A stretch of DNA of 64,000 bases from Halomonas sp. BDJS001. GTDB lineage: Bacteria; Pseudomonadota; Gammaproteobacteria; Pseudomonadales; Halomonadaceae. Shown here piece by piece: positions 52,350 to 62,771 of the stretch (positions within the stretch are counted from its first letter, which is position 1; each line of letters starts with the position of its first letter). The translations under genes and the position numbers were made by a program. The notes beneath the pieces are model-generated. The model did no database searches, was not told where the DNA came from, and saw only the letters and a list, made by a program, of their open reading frames with translations. The DNA lies in the NCBI RefSeq assembly GCF_026104355.1, contig NZ_CP110535.1, forward strand, positions 1,488,001 to 1,552,000, written 5' to 3'.

Positions 52350-53271
52350 GGGCAGAGAACAGTCCCTTAGGCTTGAAGGCGAGAATGATGGCCATGAGGA
52401 TATAGATCAGCATCGCGGCCAGTGCAGCCCCAACCCCGGTCGCCTCAGAGGGCGGCATAAACGCACGGAAAAATATGGGCAAATAGACCCGCCCTAATGT
52501 ATCGACCACACCCACCAACAGGGCACCCAGTAGCGCCCCTTTGATGGAGCCGATACCACCAATGACGATGACCACGAAGGCCAGAATCAACACAGGCTCG
52601 CCCATACCTACCTGTACAGATTGCAGTGCGCCCACTAACGCCCCCGCCAAGCCTGCCAACCCTGCGCCCAAGGCAAACACGACGGTATACAGCTTTGAAA
52701 TATTGACCCCCAGCGCACCAATCATTTCGCGGTCACTTTCACCGGCGCGAATGCGCATGCCCAAGCGTGTTTTAGAGATCAAAAAGTAAAGGGCGATCGA
52801 AATAACAATGCCCACGCCAATCAGCATCAGCCGGTAGATGGGATAGCGGGTGTCGCCGGGCAGCGTGACGAATCCGGTTAACCAGGAAGGCGGGCTTAGC
52901 CGCAGAGGCGACGAGCCGAATATCCAGCGCGTGCCTTCGGAAAAAATCAAAATAAGCGCAAAGGTCGCCAATACCTGATCAAGGTGGGGGCGGTGATAGA
53001 GTCGGCGAATCACCAGCAGTTCCACCAGCGCACCGACCATTGCGGCGGCTGCCATGCCTGCGCCCAGCCCAATCATAAAAGAGCCGGTTGATGCAGTCAC
53101 GGCGGCGGTGGCATAGGCGCCCACCATATAAAAGGAGCCGTGAGCAAGATTGATCAACCCCATGACCCCGAATACCAGGGTAAGGCCGCTGGCCATCAGA
53201 AACAGCATGGTGCCAAGCTGCACGCCGTTGAGAAGTTGCTCTATTAGCAGAGTAACGGACACGTTAGGCAT
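52342..53271 (-). CDS. Branched-chain-type ABC transporter permease (LivH-like)
   Basis: 309 residues from ATG 53271 (MPNVSVTLLIEQLLNGVQLG); the frame could start at a GTG at 53310. LMASGLTLVFGVMGLINLAHGSFYM (split here around residues 20-45) and GIGSIKGALLGALLVGVVDT near 220 are LivH features. About eight membrane segments. Confidence 0.88.
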   Translation of the reverse strand: MPNVSVTLLIEQLLNGVQLGTMLFLMASGLTLVFGVMGLINLAHGSFYMVGAYATAAVTASTGSFMIGLGAGMAAAAMVGALVELLVIRRLYHRPHLDQVLATFALILIFSEGTRWIFGSSPLRLSPPSWLTGFVTLPGDTRYPIYRLMLIGVGIVISIALYFLISKTRLGMRIRAGESDREMIGALGVNISKLYTVVFALGAGLAGLAGALVGALQSVQVGMGEPVLILAFVVIVIGGIGSIKGALLGALLVGVVDTLGRVYLPIFFRAFMPPSEATGVGAALAAMLIYILMAIILAFKPKGLFSAHD

Positions 53272-53325
53272 CCTTAACAAAGGAAGAAAGCAAAGGCTGG
53301 GTGATGACACCCAGCCACGGCGACA

Positions 53326-54468
53326 TTACATCTGGCACTGTTCGAAGTAGACGTCTTGGATATCTTCAACAGCGACACCGATCAGACGATTGGTGGGCTC
53401 GCCATCGTCACCCTCCACGACTTCACGTACGTAGATGTCCTGAATAGGGTGGTGGTTAGGGCCAAAGCGGAACTCACCGCGCACGCTATCAAAGTCGGCG
53501 GCCCGCAGCGCTTCACGGAAAGCGTCTTTGTCATCGGGGTGGGCGGTTTCAAGCGCGCTAAGGATCAGGTTGGCGGTGTCGTATCCTTGCGCTGCATACA
53601 GGGTAGGAGTGCGGTCATAAGCTTCCCGGAAGCCCTCGACAAAGCGCTCATTGGCCTCATTTTCCAAATCGTAAGCCCACAGCGAGGTATTGCGTGCGCC
53701 AATGGCGGCACTGCCTACCGCTTTGATAAGAATTTCGTCAAACGAGAAGGCGGCACCAAAGATCGGCATATCAACGCCGGAGCTCTCCCACTGCTTCATA
53801 AAGGAGATGCCCATACCGCCGGGCAGGAAGAAGAACAGGCTATCGGCATCGCTGGCGCGAATCTGGGCAATTTCAGCGGCGTAGTCAGTTTGGCCCATTT
53901 GGGTGTAAAGCTCATCGACCACCTCCCCTTCATAAAGGTGCTTAAAGCCCGCTAACGCATCGGTGCCTGCGGGGTAGTTGGGGGCCATGATAATCGGTCG
54001 CTCATACCCCTCTTCACGCATATAGGCGCCCATGGCGCCGTGCAGGTTGTCGTTTTGATACGCCACGTTGAAGTAATTCTCGTGGCACATGCGTCCGGCT
54101 AGATCGGAAGGGCCAGCATTGGGGGAGAGATAGAAAGTGCCCTGGCGCGTCACAGAGGGCACCACCGCCATGGCCAGGTTGGACCATATGATACCGGTCA
54201 GGATGTCCACCTCATCGCGCTGCATAAACTCATTGGCCAGACTGCGGGCCAGATCCGGGCGGTTGGCGTCATCTTGAATCAGCACTTCCACATCGTCGCG
54301 GCCCGACTGCTCAAGCGCCAGCATAAAGCCATCGCGAACGTCCACACCTAGATGTGAACCGCCGCCAGAAAGGGTGGTGATCATACCGATCTTAACGTCG
54401 TCGGCATGAGCCGTTGCCAGGCTGGAGGAGAGCAGTAAGCCAAGGCCAAAGCGGGATATCATTTTCAT
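53326..54468 (-). CDS. Branched-chain-type ABC transporter substrate-binding protein
   Basis: 380 residues with a signal peptide (MKMISRFGLGLLLSSSLATA, cleavage after AHA near 22). The mature part starts DDVKIGMITTLSGGGSHLGV and has the type-I periplasmic binding fold of LivK/aromatic-binding proteins (GIIWSNLAMAVVPSVT, YLSPNAGPSDLAG). First gene of the transporter set and 25 bp after the ligase gene. The neighbours suggest an aromatic acid such as 2-aminobenzoate as ligand. Confidence 0.85.
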   Translation of the reverse strand: MKMISRFGLGLLLSSSLATAHADDVKIGMITTLSGGGSHLGVDVRDGFMLALEQSGRDDVEVLIQDDANRPDLARSLANEFMQRDEVDILTGIIWSNLAMAVVPSVTRQGTFYLSPNAGPSDLAGRMCHENYFNVAYQNDNLHGAMGAYMREEGYERPIIMAPNYPAGTDALAGFKHLYEGEVVDELYTQMGQTDYAAEIAQIRASDADSLFFFLPGGMGISFMKQWESSGVDMPIFGAAFSFDEILIKAVGSAAIGARNTSLWAYDLENEANERFVEGFREAYDRTPTLYAAQGYDTANLILSALETAHPDDKDAFREALRAADFDSVRGEFRFGPNHHPIQDIYVREVVEGDDGEPTNRLIGVAVEDIQDVYFEQCQM

Positions 54469-54493
54469 GGATCATTCCTCATTTTTTAATCGT

Positions 54494-56206
54494 TTATTGC
54501 TTAGAGGGGCATACGTTGGTGCTATTAGTTTTGGTGCTGTTGATGCTAGTGCTATTCACATTGATGCAAGGAGAGCCAGCGCTCGGGTAATGTTCCTGGC
54601 TCAGCCGAAAGCGCTGAACCTTACCCGTGGTTGTTTTAGGTAGCGCCTCGATAAAACGTATGGAGCGAGGGTACTTATACGGCGCGATGGTCTGCTTCAC
54701 GAAGTCCTGCAACATTTGCTGACACTCTTCATCTTGCTGAAAACCATCGTTTAGAACAACAAAAGCCTCGACAATTTGGCCGCGCTCTTCGCTTGGTGCG
54801 CCTATCACTGCGCACTCTTTAACGGCGGGGTGGGCCAGCAGCGCTGCTTCCACTTCAGGGCCCGCGATGTTGTAGCCTGCCGAGACAATCATATCGTCGT
54901 TGCGGGCGGCGAAATGGAAGTAGCCCTCTTCGTCCTGATAAAACGCGTCGCCGGTGATATTCCAGCCATCAATCACATACTTTTGCTGGCGCTTATCGGC
55001 CAAATAGCGGCAGCCGGTGGGGCCGCGCACGGCAAGCTTACCCACCGTGCCGTGAGGAACATCATTCATCTCGTCATCAACGATTCGTGCTTCGTAACCG
55101 CTCACCGGTTTGCCGGTACAGCTGGGGAGATGGTCATCCAGCCGGTTGGAGATAAAGATATGCAGCATTTCAGTGGCGCCGATCCCGTCGAGGATGGGGG
55201 TGCCGGTTTGCTTGATCCAGTCATGATAAATCGGAGCGGGCAACGTTTCGCCAGCGGAAACCGCCACGCGTAGGCTGCTTAAATCCTCATGGCGTGTGGG
55301 CGCGGAAAGCATCGCCCGGTAAGCCGTGGGGGCGGTAAACACCACCGTGGCCTGATACTCGCGGATAATGTCCATCATATTGGGCGGGGAGGCGTGTTCG
55401 AGCAGTACAGCGGTAGCGCCGAAGCGCAGCGGAAAGATCGCCAGCCCACCCAGGCCAAAGGTGAACGCCAGCGGTGGCGAACCGACGAAGATATCCTCGG
55501 GTGTTACCTGCAGCACTTCCTTGGCGTAGCCATCGGCAATCACTAATAGGTCGCGGTGAAAATGCATGGTGGCTTTGGGTGAACCGGTGGTGCCCGAGGT
55601 AAACCCCAGCAGCGCTACATCATCGGCAGCGGTATCCACGGCATCAAAGGTAGCGGGTTTGCCCAGTGCCAGGCGGTCAAGTTCTGCATCATGATTGGCG
55701 GTGCCATCAAAGCCCACAATACGCGTGAGGGTTGGGCTTAACGTCTGGCATTCACTCAGTTCATCAAGCAGGCGGGTATCACAGAGAGCAAGGCTGACTT
55801 CAGCTTTATCGATTACCTGGCATAACTCTTTAGTGCGCAGCATGGGCATGGTGTTGACCACGACAGCGCCCGCTTTCGTAGCGGCCAGCCAGCAGGCCAC
55901 CATGGCGGGGTTATTGGCCGAACGAATCAGCACCCGTTGGCCGGGAATGACTCCCAGGTCTTCCACCAGCACATGGGCAAGGCGGTTGGTCCACTCGGTG
56001 AGTTCCAGGTAAGTGCGCTGTCGGCCGTTGCCCGCCAGGGCAATGCGTTCGCCGTGCCCCTGGTCGAGCAGTCGATCGCATAACTCAACGCCTGCGTTAA
56101 GTCGCTCAGGATAATCGTAGCCCGAGAGTAGAAACTCAGGCTGACCATCAGTGGGTGGCAGGTTTTCCCGCGCAAAAGTATCAGCATGAGCCGACTGGAT
56201 GTACAT
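54494..56206 (-). CDS. Aryl-CoA ligase (benzoate/2-aminobenzoate-CoA ligase type)
   Basis: 570 residues from ATG 56206 (MYIQSAHADTFARENLPP, typical of 2-aminobenzoate-CoA ligases). The AMP-binding motif is LGFTSGTTGSPKATMHF (about 200). DGIGATEMLHIF (about 320) and the late lysine in PKTTTGKVQRFRL (about 535) are present. It activates the aromatic acid to its CoA thioester. After the family C-terminus a short low-complexity tail repeats NST (NSTSINSTKTNST). Anthranilate is favoured over benzoate because of the monooxygenase/reductase fusion in the same cluster. Confidence 0.85.
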   Translation of the reverse strand: MYIQSAHADTFARENLPPTDGQPEFLLSGYDYPERLNAGVELCDRLLDQGHGERIALAGNGRQRTYLELTEWTNRLAHVLVEDLGVIPGQRVLIRSANNPAMVACWLAATKAGAVVVNTMPMLRTKELCQVIDKAEVSLALCDTRLLDELSECQTLSPTLTRIVGFDGTANHDAELDRLALGKPATFDAVDTAADDVALLGFTSGTTGSPKATMHFHRDLLVIADGYAKEVLQVTPEDIFVGSPPLAFTFGLGGLAIFPLRFGATAVLLEHASPPNMMDIIREYQATVVFTAPTAYRAMLSAPTRHEDLSSLRVAVSAGETLPAPIYHDWIKQTGTPILDGIGATEMLHIFISNRLDDHLPSCTGKPVSGYEARIVDDEMNDVPHGTVGKLAVRGPTGCRYLADKRQQKYVIDGWNITGDAFYQDEEGYFHFAARNDDMIVSAGYNIAGPEVEAALLAHPAVKECAVIGAPSEERGQIVEAFVVLNDGFQQDEECQQMLQDFVKQTIAPYKYPRSIRFIEALPKTTTGKVQRFRLSQEHYPSAGSPCINVNSTSINSTKTNSTNVCPSKQ

Positions 56207-56332
56207 GACCAATCTCCGTATTTGGTGTCGTTGTTTATTCCTGCCCAAGGCTCAAATGAGGCGCGGGCAGGGATACGGTGTCTGGCGTTGTGTTTTATTG
56301 TTTTGGTGACTTGCTATACGGCTTTTTACTAC

Positions 56333-57466
56333 TTACTCCTCCGCGAGCATGCTGCGGGCGATGACCACTTTCTGGACGTCGGACGCGCCTTCATAAATAC
56401 GCAGCGCGCGAATTTCCCGGTAGAGGCTTTCGATGATGTGACCCTTACGAACGCCGTCACCGCCGTGGAGTTGTACCGCCTGGTCGATCACCTGTTGGGC
56501 CTGATCGGTGGCAAACAGTTTGGCCATCGCGGCTTCGCGAGTGACCCGTTCAGCGCCTTGATCTTTCGTCCAGGCAGCGCGATATACCAGCAGGGCGGCG
56601 GCATCCACATTGAGCGCCATATCGGCCAAGTGACCCTGCACCATTTGCAGATCGGAGAGGGTGGCGCCAAACAGCTCACGAGAGCGGCTGCGGGAAAGCG
56701 ACTCCTCCAGTGCACGGCGGGCGAATCCCAGCGCGGCGGCGCCGACCGTGGAGCGGAAAACGTCCAGCACTGACATGGCAATCCGAAAGCCCTGGCCCGG
56801 TTGGCCAATCAAGGCGCTGGCAGGCAGCACCATATCGTTAAAGCCCAGCCGTGCTAGCGGGTGGGGCGCCACCGACTCCAGACGTTCACGAATCTCCATC
56901 CCAGGCGTGTCAGCGGGTACCAAAAAAGCCGAAAGCCCTTTGGCGCCAGGGCCTTCACCGGTACGGGCGAAGACGGTGTAGACATCGGCAATGCCGCCGT
57001 TAGAGATCCAGGTTTTTTCGCCATTCAAACGGTAGCTGTCGCCGTCGCGCTCGGCGGTAGTATCCAGTTGGGCCACGTCGGAGCCAGAGCGGGGTTCGCT
57101 CAGGGCAAAGGCGGAAAGGGCTTCACCACTGCGGGTTCTGTCCAGCCACTGCTTCTGCTCATCGCTGCCGTATAGGCTGATAGCACCGGTGCCTAGCCCC
57201 TGCATGGCAAACGAAAAATCGGCCAGACCATCATGGCGGGCCAGGGTTTCACGAATCAGGCAGAGGCTGCGCACATCGATATGCTCGCCCGCAGTGCCTT
57301 CCAAAAAACCGGCCTTGCCTAGATCGCGTACCAGTTGAATACAGGTGGCATCCACGTCGCTGTGGTCGCGGGGAAGTTCAGTGCGGCACCACGCTTCGAG
57401 CTGCTCTGAAAGCTCGCGATGTTTAGCCTCAAAGAAGGGCCAGGCTAGAAAGCTTTTGTCGCTCAT
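56333..57466 (-). CDS. Acyl-CoA dehydrogenase
   Basis: 377 residues. [20 protein letters not shown] and [15 protein letters not shown] are the flavin/substrate loops; [20 protein letters not shown] near 345 is the C-terminal CoA-site region. It is a single-substrate FAD enzyme and probably carries out an oxidation after ring hydroxylation and reduction. Its ATG overlaps the enoyl-CoA hydratase stop by one base (TAATG), with AGGGGG as ribosome site. Confidence 0.88.
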   Translation of the reverse strand: MSDKSFLAWPFFEAKHRELSEQLEAWCRTELPRDHSDVDATCIQLVRDLGKAGFLEGTAGEHIDVRSLCLIRETLARHDGLADFSFAMQGLGTGAISLYGSDEQKQWLDRTRSGEALSAFALSEPRSGSDVAQLDTTAERDGDSYRLNGEKTWISNGGIADVYTVFARTGEGPGAKGLSAFLVPADTPGMEIRERLESVAPHPLARLGFNDMVLPASALIGQPGQGFRIAMSVLDVFRSTVGAAALGFARRALEESLSRSRSRELFGATLSDLQMVQGHLADMALNVDAAALLVYRAAWTKDQGAERVTREAAMAKLFATDQAQQVIDQAVQLHGGDGVRKGHIIESLYREIRALRIYEGASDVQKVVIARSMLAEE

Positions 57467-58278
57467 TAGTCCCCCTTAAACTCAGGTGTTTGTTTGGCTA
57501 CAAAGGCGTGGTAGGCGCGTGCAAAATCGTTGGTTTGCATACAGATCGCCTGGGCCTGGGCCTCCGATTCAATGGCCTGCTCCAGGCTCATGGACCACTC
57601 CTGGTTTAACTGGGTTTTGGTAATGCTGTGGGCAAAGGTGGGGCCGTTAGCCAGCCGGGTAGCGTAGGCGATGGCATCCTCTTCAAGGGCGTCTGGTTCG
57701 ACCACCCGATTGTAAAAGCCCCACTGCAGGCCCTCTGCCGCGCTCATGCTGCGCCCACTGTAGAGCAGGTCGGCGGCACGGCCCTGGCCGATAATGCGCG
57801 GCAGCATGGCGCAGGCACCCATATCGCAGCCCGCCAAACCCACCCGGGTAAACAGAAACGCCGTGCTGGCGCGGGGAGTGGCAATGCGAATATCCGAAGA
57901 CATGGCGATAATTGCCCCGGCGCCTACGCAGATGCCGTCCACGGCGGCAATTATCGGCTTGCCGCAGTTGAGCATGGCTTTGACCAGCTCCCCGGTCATG
58001 CGGGTGAATTCGAGCAGGCCCTTCATATCCCTGCCCACCAAGGGGCCGATAATTTCATGCACATCGCCGCCGGAGCAGAAGTTCTCGCCGTTGGAGGTAA
58101 ACACCACGGCGTGCACATCGGAGGCGTAGGCTAAATCACGAAAGGTATCGCGCAGCTCGGCGTAGCTCTCAAAGGTCAGCGGGTTTTTACGCTCTGGGCG
58201 ATTGAGCCGAATAACGGCGACTCCGCCTCGCATTTTCCAGATAAAGTGCTCGGGGGTTAAGCCAGCCATACTCTTCAT
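57466..58278 (-). CDS. Enoyl-CoA hydratase/isomerase family protein
   Basis: 270 residues of the crotonase fold. [20 protein letters not shown] near 20, the oxyanion loop [14 protein letters not shown] (about 64-77) and the second loop [20 protein letters not shown] near 150 are present; the second catalytic glutamate position carries a different residue (DMGACAML). It likely hydrates a ring-derived CoA ester in the pathway. Two ATGs (58278 and 58269) are possible. Confidence 0.85.
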   Translation of the reverse strand: MKSMAGLTPEHFIWKMRGGVAVIRLNRPERKNPLTFESYAELRDTFRDLAYASDVHAVVFTSNGENFCSGGDVHEIIGPLVGRDMKGLLEFTRMTGELVKAMLNCGKPIIAAVDGICVGAGAIIAMSSDIRIATPRASTAFLFTRVGLAGCDMGACAMLPRIIGQGRAADLLYSGRSMSAAEGLQWGFYNRVVEPDALEEDAIAYATRLANGPTFAHSITKTQLNQEWSMSLEQAIESEAQAQAICMQTNDFARAYHAFVAKQTPEFKGD

Positions 58279-58302
58279 ATTGTTGTTCTCGCCTGTCGGT
58301 GA

Positions 58303-58815
58303 TTAATGGGCATCGCTAGGAGAAGCGGGTAAACGGTGGAGCAACTCGCCGATATGGTGGGCGTCCTCTTCGCTCACCCCCTCAAATAGCGCATTGATCC
58401 AGCGCTCATGCTCAACGGCCATGCCTCTAAAGGTTTCTCTCCCCGCGACGGTTAGGCAGACCCGCGTGGCGCGGCGATCGCCCTCAATGGCTATGCGCTC
58501 CACGGCGCCATCCTCCACCAGGCGATCGATAATCCCGGTGACGTTGCCGTTGGAAACCCGCAGCCGTTTGGAGAGCTCGTTCATTTTCAAACCCTCCTCA
58601 GCGGCATACAGGGCGGCCATTACATCAAAGCGCGGCAGCGTCGAGTCGTGCTCAGTACGCAAGCGTTCTCGCAGTTCCGACTCCACCTGGCGGGTAACCC
58701 GCAGCATGCGCAGCCATAGGCGCAGGCGCTCCTTGCTTAAGCTATGTTTACCCAAACTATGTTTATCCAAACTATTTTTATCCAAACTATTTTTATCCAA
58801 ACTTTCCGCCTTCAT
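58303..58815 (-). CDS. MarR-family transcriptional regulator
   Basis: 170 residues. The winged helix-turn-helix is KMNELSKRLRVSNGNVTGII followed by DRLVEDGAVERIAIEGDRRA. The N-terminus carries five pentapeptide units (SLDKN SLDKN SLDKH SLGKH SLSKE) coded by 15-bp tandem repeats, which is unusual for the family. The start overlaps the SDR stop (ATGA). MarR regulators of aryl-CoA pathways usually respond to the CoA thioester; the palindrome at 61902 is the likely operator. Confidence 0.88.
   Translation of the reverse strand: MKAESLDKNSLDKNSLDKHSLGKHSLSKERLRLWLRMLRVTRQVESELRERLRTEHDSTLPRFDVMAALYAAEEGLKMNELSKRLRVSNGNVTGIIDRLVEDGAVERIAIEGDRRATRVCLTVAGRETFRGMAVEHERWINALFEGVSEEDAHHIGELLHRLPASPSDAH
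58741..58800 (-). repeat. 15-bp tandem repeat in the MarR gene (4 units)
   Basis: Four consecutive 15-base units (plus-strand form ACTATTTTTATCCAA with one or two changes) code for the SLDKN/SLDKH/SLGKH pentapeptides. Units 3 and 4 (58771 and 58786) are identical, indicating recent expansion. Confidence 0.85.
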
Positions 58816-59555
58816 ACCTCACCCCCTGAGATTGAGATGGCTTGGCCGTTAATCGCGCCGCTGTTAGGGCCGCATAGCCATAGGGCAGTAGCGGTCACCT
58901 CGGCGGGCGTCACTAAGCGCCCGGTGGGGTTGGTAGATTGAAAGTGAGAGGTCGCCTGTTCGGCGGACTGGCCGGTTTTCGCCATAATATTGTCGACGCT
59001 GGCAGCCAATAGCGGCGTATCGGTAAAACCGGGGCAGAGTGCATTAACGGTAATATTGCGTGTGGCTGTTTCAGCCGCCAGCGAACGCACCAACCCCACC
59101 ACGCCATGTTTAGCCGCGCAGTAAGCGCCCACATAGGCGTAGCCTTTAAGGCCAGCGGTAGAGGCTACGGCGATCATCCGTCCGCCATCGTTCAACTGCT
59201 TTAAGCCTTCACGCAGGGTTAAAAATACGCCGCTTAAATTAACGTTGAGCATACGCTGCCACTGCTCACACGAGGTCTTGCCAAAAGGCGCGCTCTCGGC
59301 GGCGCCTGCGTTGGCGATAACGATGTCGACCCTGCCAATTCTTTCGAACAGCGCCACCATGGCAGCCTCATCGGTAACGTCGACCACAGCAAAATCAAGC
59401 TGACGGTGCTGATCTGCCACCGCTTGAAGGGCAACTTCCCGACGTCCGGTAATCGTGACCCTGGCGCCTGCTTCGGCAAAGGCCATGGCCATATCGGCAC
59501 CGATACCGCTGCCACCGCCGGTAATCACCACGCGCTTATCTGTGAGCTGCGTCAT
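58812..59555 (-). CDS. Short-chain dehydrogenase/reductase
   Basis: 247 residues from ATG 59555, which overlaps the monooxygenase stop by four bases. [18 protein letters not shown] (about 11-28) is the NAD(P) site; NAGAAES, then S-x12[11 protein letters not shown] with catalytic Tyr and Lys near 148-156. SDRs of this group act on 3-hydroxyacyl-CoA or cyclic hydroxy compounds; in this cluster it probably oxidises a ring-derived alcohol. Confidence 0.88.
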   Translation of the reverse strand: MTQLTDKRVVITGGGSGIGADMAMAFAEAGARVTITGRREVALQAVADQHRQLDFAVVDVTDEAAMVALFERIGRVDIVIANAGAAESAPFGKTSCEQWQRMLNVNLSGVFLTLREGLKQLNDGGRMIAVASTAGLKGYAYVGAYCAAKHGVVGLVRSLAAETATRNITVNALCPGFTDTPLLAASVDNIMAKTGQSAEQATSHFQSTNPTGRLVTPAEVTATALWLCGPNSGAINGQAISISGGEV

Positions 59556-61837
59556 ACCCACCCCTCGCCACGTTCAGCCAGGCGCTGCAACTGATCCGCG
59601 CCTGCCCGGTAGGGGGCGGGCCACTCTACCTCCCGATCACCCAAGCCGGCGGCAACGTGCAGCGTCCAGTAAGGATCGGCCAGGTGGGGGCGGGCAATGC
59701 AGACCAAGTCAGCACGCCCAGCCATCAGAATCGAGTTCACATGGTCGGCCTGATAGATATTGCCCACCGCCATGGTGGCAATCGCTGCTTCGTTACGGAT
59801 CCGGTCAGAGAAGGGCGTTTGGAACATACGCCCATACACCGGTTTGGCCTGGGTCGAGGTTTGTCCGGCAGAGACATCAACGATATCCACCTCCGCATCC
59901 CGCAGCCGTTTAGCGATCTTCACTGCATCGTCGGGGGTGATACCTTCATCGCCACACCAGTCGTTGGCAGAAATACGCACCGAAAGCGGCTTGTGGGCGG
60001 GCCAGGCAAGGCGTACGGCATTGATCACCTCAAGCGGGTAGCGCAGGCGGTTCTCCAGCGAGCCACCATACTCATCGTCACGATGATTGGTTAGAGGAGT
60101 AATGAATGAAGAGAGCAGGTAGCCGTGGGCGGCGTGAATCTCGATCATATCGAAGCCTGCCCGGTCAGCCATCTGCGCCGCGCTGACAAATTCATCGCGG
60201 ACACGATCCATATCGTGCCGATCCATGGCCTTGGGCACTTGATTGCGCGCTGACCAGGGCATATTAGAGGCTGCCATTATCGGCCAGTTACCCTCAGCAA
60301 GCGGGGCATCCATCTCCTGCCAGCCCAGTTGAGTAGAGCCTTTTGCTCCTGAGTGGCCGATTTGGGCGCACAGCTTGGCGTTGGTTTCCGTATGCACGAA
60401 ATCACATAGCCGCTTCCACGCTGCTTCATGCTCTGGAGCATACAGTCCTGGGCAGCCGGGGGTGATCCGCCCGGTGGGGCTCACGCAGGTCATTTCGGTA
60501 TACACCAGTCCCGCCCCGCCTTTGGCCCGCTCGGCGTAGTGGCTAAAGTGCCAATCGGTAGGGCAGCCATCGACAGCTTTATACTGGGCCATGGGCGAGA
60601 ACACCACGCGATTAACCAGCGTCAAATCACGCAACCGATAGGGCGCAAACATAGGTGCGCGGGCGCTGCCCGAATTACCCGCCTGGGTTTGAAACCAGCG
60701 TTCGGCGCTCTCCAGCCACACTGGGTCGCGCACCCGTAAGTTTTCGTGGCTAATGCGCTGGGAGCGGGTCAGTAAGGAGTAGTTAAACTGCACCGGGTCG
60801 AGATCCAGGTAGCGCTCCACCTGCTCAAACCACTCAGTGGAGTTGCGCGCCGCCGACTGTAAACGTAGCACTTCGAAACGGCGCTCCTCTTCGTAGCGGG
60901 CGATGGCGGCTTCCATGCTGGGCTCACTGTGTAGCATGTTAGCCAGCGAGATTGCGCTTTCCAGGGCGAGTTTGGAGCCTGAACCAATCGAAAAGTGGGC
61001 GGTGGCGGCAGCATCGCCCATCAGCACCACGTTCTCATAGCTCCAGCGCTCGCAAAGCACTCGTGGAAAGTTGATCCACGCCGAGCCGCGGATATGGTTG
61101 GCGTTGGTCATCAAGGCATGACCATCAAGATGCTTGGCAAAGATGCGCTCGCAAACCGTGATTGATTCCTGTTGGTTCATTTCGCCAAAGCCAAACGCCT
61201 GCCAGGTGGCCTCACTGCACTCGACGATAAAGGTCGCCGTATCCTTATCGAACTGATACGCATGAGCCCACACCCAGCCGTGCTCGGTCTTCTCGAAAAT
61301 AAAGGTAAAGGCGTCGTTGAAAGTCTGGTGTGTGCCCAGCCAAACGAACTTGCATGCACGCACGTCAATATCGGGCTTGAAATGTTCGGCATAGGTTTGG
61401 CGGGTACGGGAGTTCAGTCCATCGGCGGCCAGTACCAGGTCATACTCATGTCGGTACTGCTCAATGGAGACTTCCGTTACATCGGTTTCAAAGCGCATCT
61501 CAACGCCCAGTTCCCGAGCGCGCTCTTGGAGCAGAATTAGCAGTTGGCGACGACCAATGCCGCAAAAGCCGTGGCCGGTGGAGACCGTCTTTACGCCTTT
61601 ATGAACGACGGCAATGTCATCCCAATAGGCGAAATGTTCACGAATACGCTCTGCGCTAACCGGGTCATTCGCCGCCAGGTTATCCAAGGTTTCGTCTGAC
61701 AGCACCACGCCCCAGCCAAAGGTATCGTCTGCACGATTGCGCTCAATGACCACCATCTCGTGAGAGGGATTCTGCAGCTTCATGCTGATAGCAAAATAGA
61801 GGCCGGCAGGCCCTCCACCCAGGCAGGCGATTCTCAT
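59552..61837 (-). CDS. Bifunctional flavin monooxygenase / old-yellow-enzyme fusion (2-aminobenzoyl-CoA monooxygenase/reductase type)
   Basis: 761 residues from ATG 61837 ([23 protein letters not shown] eight bases before); upstream in-frame codons have no ribosome site. Residues 1-375 are a class-A FAD monooxygenase ([23 protein letters not shown] near 285). Residues 400-761 are an old-yellow-enzyme domain ([30 protein letters not shown] near 570). This fusion is known for 2-aminobenzoyl-CoA monooxygenase/reductase, which hydroxylates and then dearomatises the ring; the N-terminal half alone resembles salicylyl-CoA 5-hydroxylase. It heads the cluster. Confidence 0.87.
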   Translation of the reverse strand: MRIACLGGGPAGLYFAISMKLQNPSHEMVVIERNRADDTFGWGVVLSDETLDNLAANDPVSAERIREHFAYWDDIAVVHKGVKTVSTGHGFCGIGRRQLLILLQERARELGVEMRFETDVTEVSIEQYRHEYDLVLAADGLNSRTRQTYAEHFKPDIDVRACKFVWLGTHQTFNDAFTFIFEKTEHGWVWAHAYQFDKDTATFIVECSEATWQAFGFGEMNQQESITVCERIFAKHLDGHALMTNANHIRGSAWINFPRVLCERWSYENVVLMGDAAATAHFSIGSGSKLALESAISLANMLHSEPSMEAAIARYEEERRFEVLRLQSAARNSTEWFEQVERYLDLDPVQFNYSLLTRSQRISHENLRVRDPVWLESAERWFQTQAGNSGSARAPMFAPYRLRDLTLVNRVVFSPMAQYKAVDGCPTDWHFSHYAERAKGGAGLVYTEMTCVSPTGRITPGCPGLYAPEHEAAWKRLCDFVHTETNAKLCAQIGHSGAKGSTQLGWQEMDAPLAEGNWPIMAASNMPWSARNQVPKAMDRHDMDRVRDEFVSAAQMADRAGFDMIEIHAAHGYLLSSFITPLTNHRDDEYGGSLENRLRYPLEVINAVRLAWPAHKPLSVRISANDWCGDEGITPDDAVKIAKRLRDAEVDIVDVSAGQTSTQAKPVYGRMFQTPFSDRIRNEAAIATMAVGNIYQADHVNSILMAGRADLVCIARPHLADPYWTLHVAAGLGDREVEWPAPYRAGADQLQRLAERGEGWV

Positions 61838-61886
61838 TATTTTTCTCCACGGGAAAATACACTCTGTTTTGAAGATAGGAGAGGTA

Positions 61887-61916
61887 GGTATAAAATTCAA
61901 GCTTAAAATGTTTAAG
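61887..61916 (-). promoter_or_regulatory. Candidate promoter and MarR operator of the aminobenzoate cluster
   Basis: On the minus strand TTAAAC (61910-61915) and TATACC (61887-61892) are separated by 17 bases, a sigma-70-like pair 50 bp before the first gene. The palindrome CTTAAA-ATG-TTTAAG (61902-61916) covers the -35 box and spacer, so a bound repressor would block it. A 12-base self-complementary stretch, AAAATATATTTT, lies just upstream at 61920-61931. The rest of 61838-62229 shows no gene. Confidence 0.55.
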
Positions 61917-62229
61917 TTTAAAATATATTTTCAGAAGCCTTTTCGGGGCTGTCGTCGCCTTTACTCACAGTAGCTATCAGAAGAAATGAACATAAATATA
62001 GTTAAAATTATTAAGGCGCTCGCCGTTGGAGGTCAGTGTTTATGCGGCGTCCTCAAAGGCGCTATGAGCGGCGAATGATAAGTACCAAAGAAACCGTACC
62101 CGCTGGGATTGACAGAGGTGGGAGGAGGCGCGAACCTAGGCCTATTGTTGTTTTAAGCGGCTATACAGAGTCGACAGTTGCGCAGTTAATGTTGCGTAGT
62201 CAAAAGGTGAGTTTTAAGGAGAAAGCCCC

Positions 62230-62718
62230 ATGCTCGAAGATTGCAAAAATGCCCTGGAGCGCTGGGGTGGCGTGCACACGTTGATCGACCGCTGGTTGGA
62301 TCAGCGTCGTCAGCTATTGATTAGCTTTATCGAGCTAAAGGAAGCGTGCGATGCTGAGCTGGAAGCCGTTAGCAAAGCGCCTATCGATACCTTCAGTGAA
62401 AAGTTAATGGACTACATCAGCGCGGGCCACTTTGAGATTTATCCCCAGCTGTCGGAAGAGGCGAAAGCCTTTGAGGATGAAAGCGCGCTGGCGATCGCTG
62501 CTAAACTGCTTGAGCGTTTAGAAATGTCCACCGAGATGGTGTTGGAGTTTGATACCGATTTTGGCTCCACGCTCAGCTGCGAGCAAAATATCGCCCGGCT
62601 GCCTGCCTGGATCGACCGCCTAGCCCGCGGGCTTACCGAACGCTTCGCGCTGGAAGACCAGTTGATTGCACGTCTACACGCCGCCCACAGCCCGCAGCAT
62701 AACAAAGCCCCCGCTTGA
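62230..62718 (+). CDS. rsd: Rsd/AlgQ anti-RNA polymerase sigma-70 factor
   Basis: 162 residues. The start MLEDCKNALERWGGVHTLID followed by RWLDQRRQLL is nearly the pattern of Pseudomonas AlgQ, and MDYISAGHFEIYPQL with EEAKAF near 60-75 matches the sigma-binding helix region. Rsd/AlgQ binds sigma-70 region 4 and shifts polymerase toward alternative sigma factors. AAGGAG precedes the ATG. Confidence 0.9.
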   Translation: MLEDCKNALERWGGVHTLIDRWLDQRRQLLISFIELKEACDAELEAVSKAPIDTFSEKLMDYISAGHFEIYPQLSEEAKAFEDESALAIAAKLLERLEMSTEMVLEFDTDFGSTLSCEQNIARLPAWIDRLARGLTERFALEDQLIARLHAAHSPQHNKAPA

Positions 62719-62732
62719 GACCTTATGAAACA

Positions 62733-62754
62733 GGCGCCGCCAAACGGCGCCTTT
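62733..62754 (+). terminator. Hairpin terminator after rsd
   Basis: GGCGCCG (62733-62739), loop CCAAA, CGGCGCC (62745-62751), then TTT. Strong stem, short T-tract. Confidence 0.65.
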
Positions 62755-62771
62755 GCCTCTTGATGATTGAT

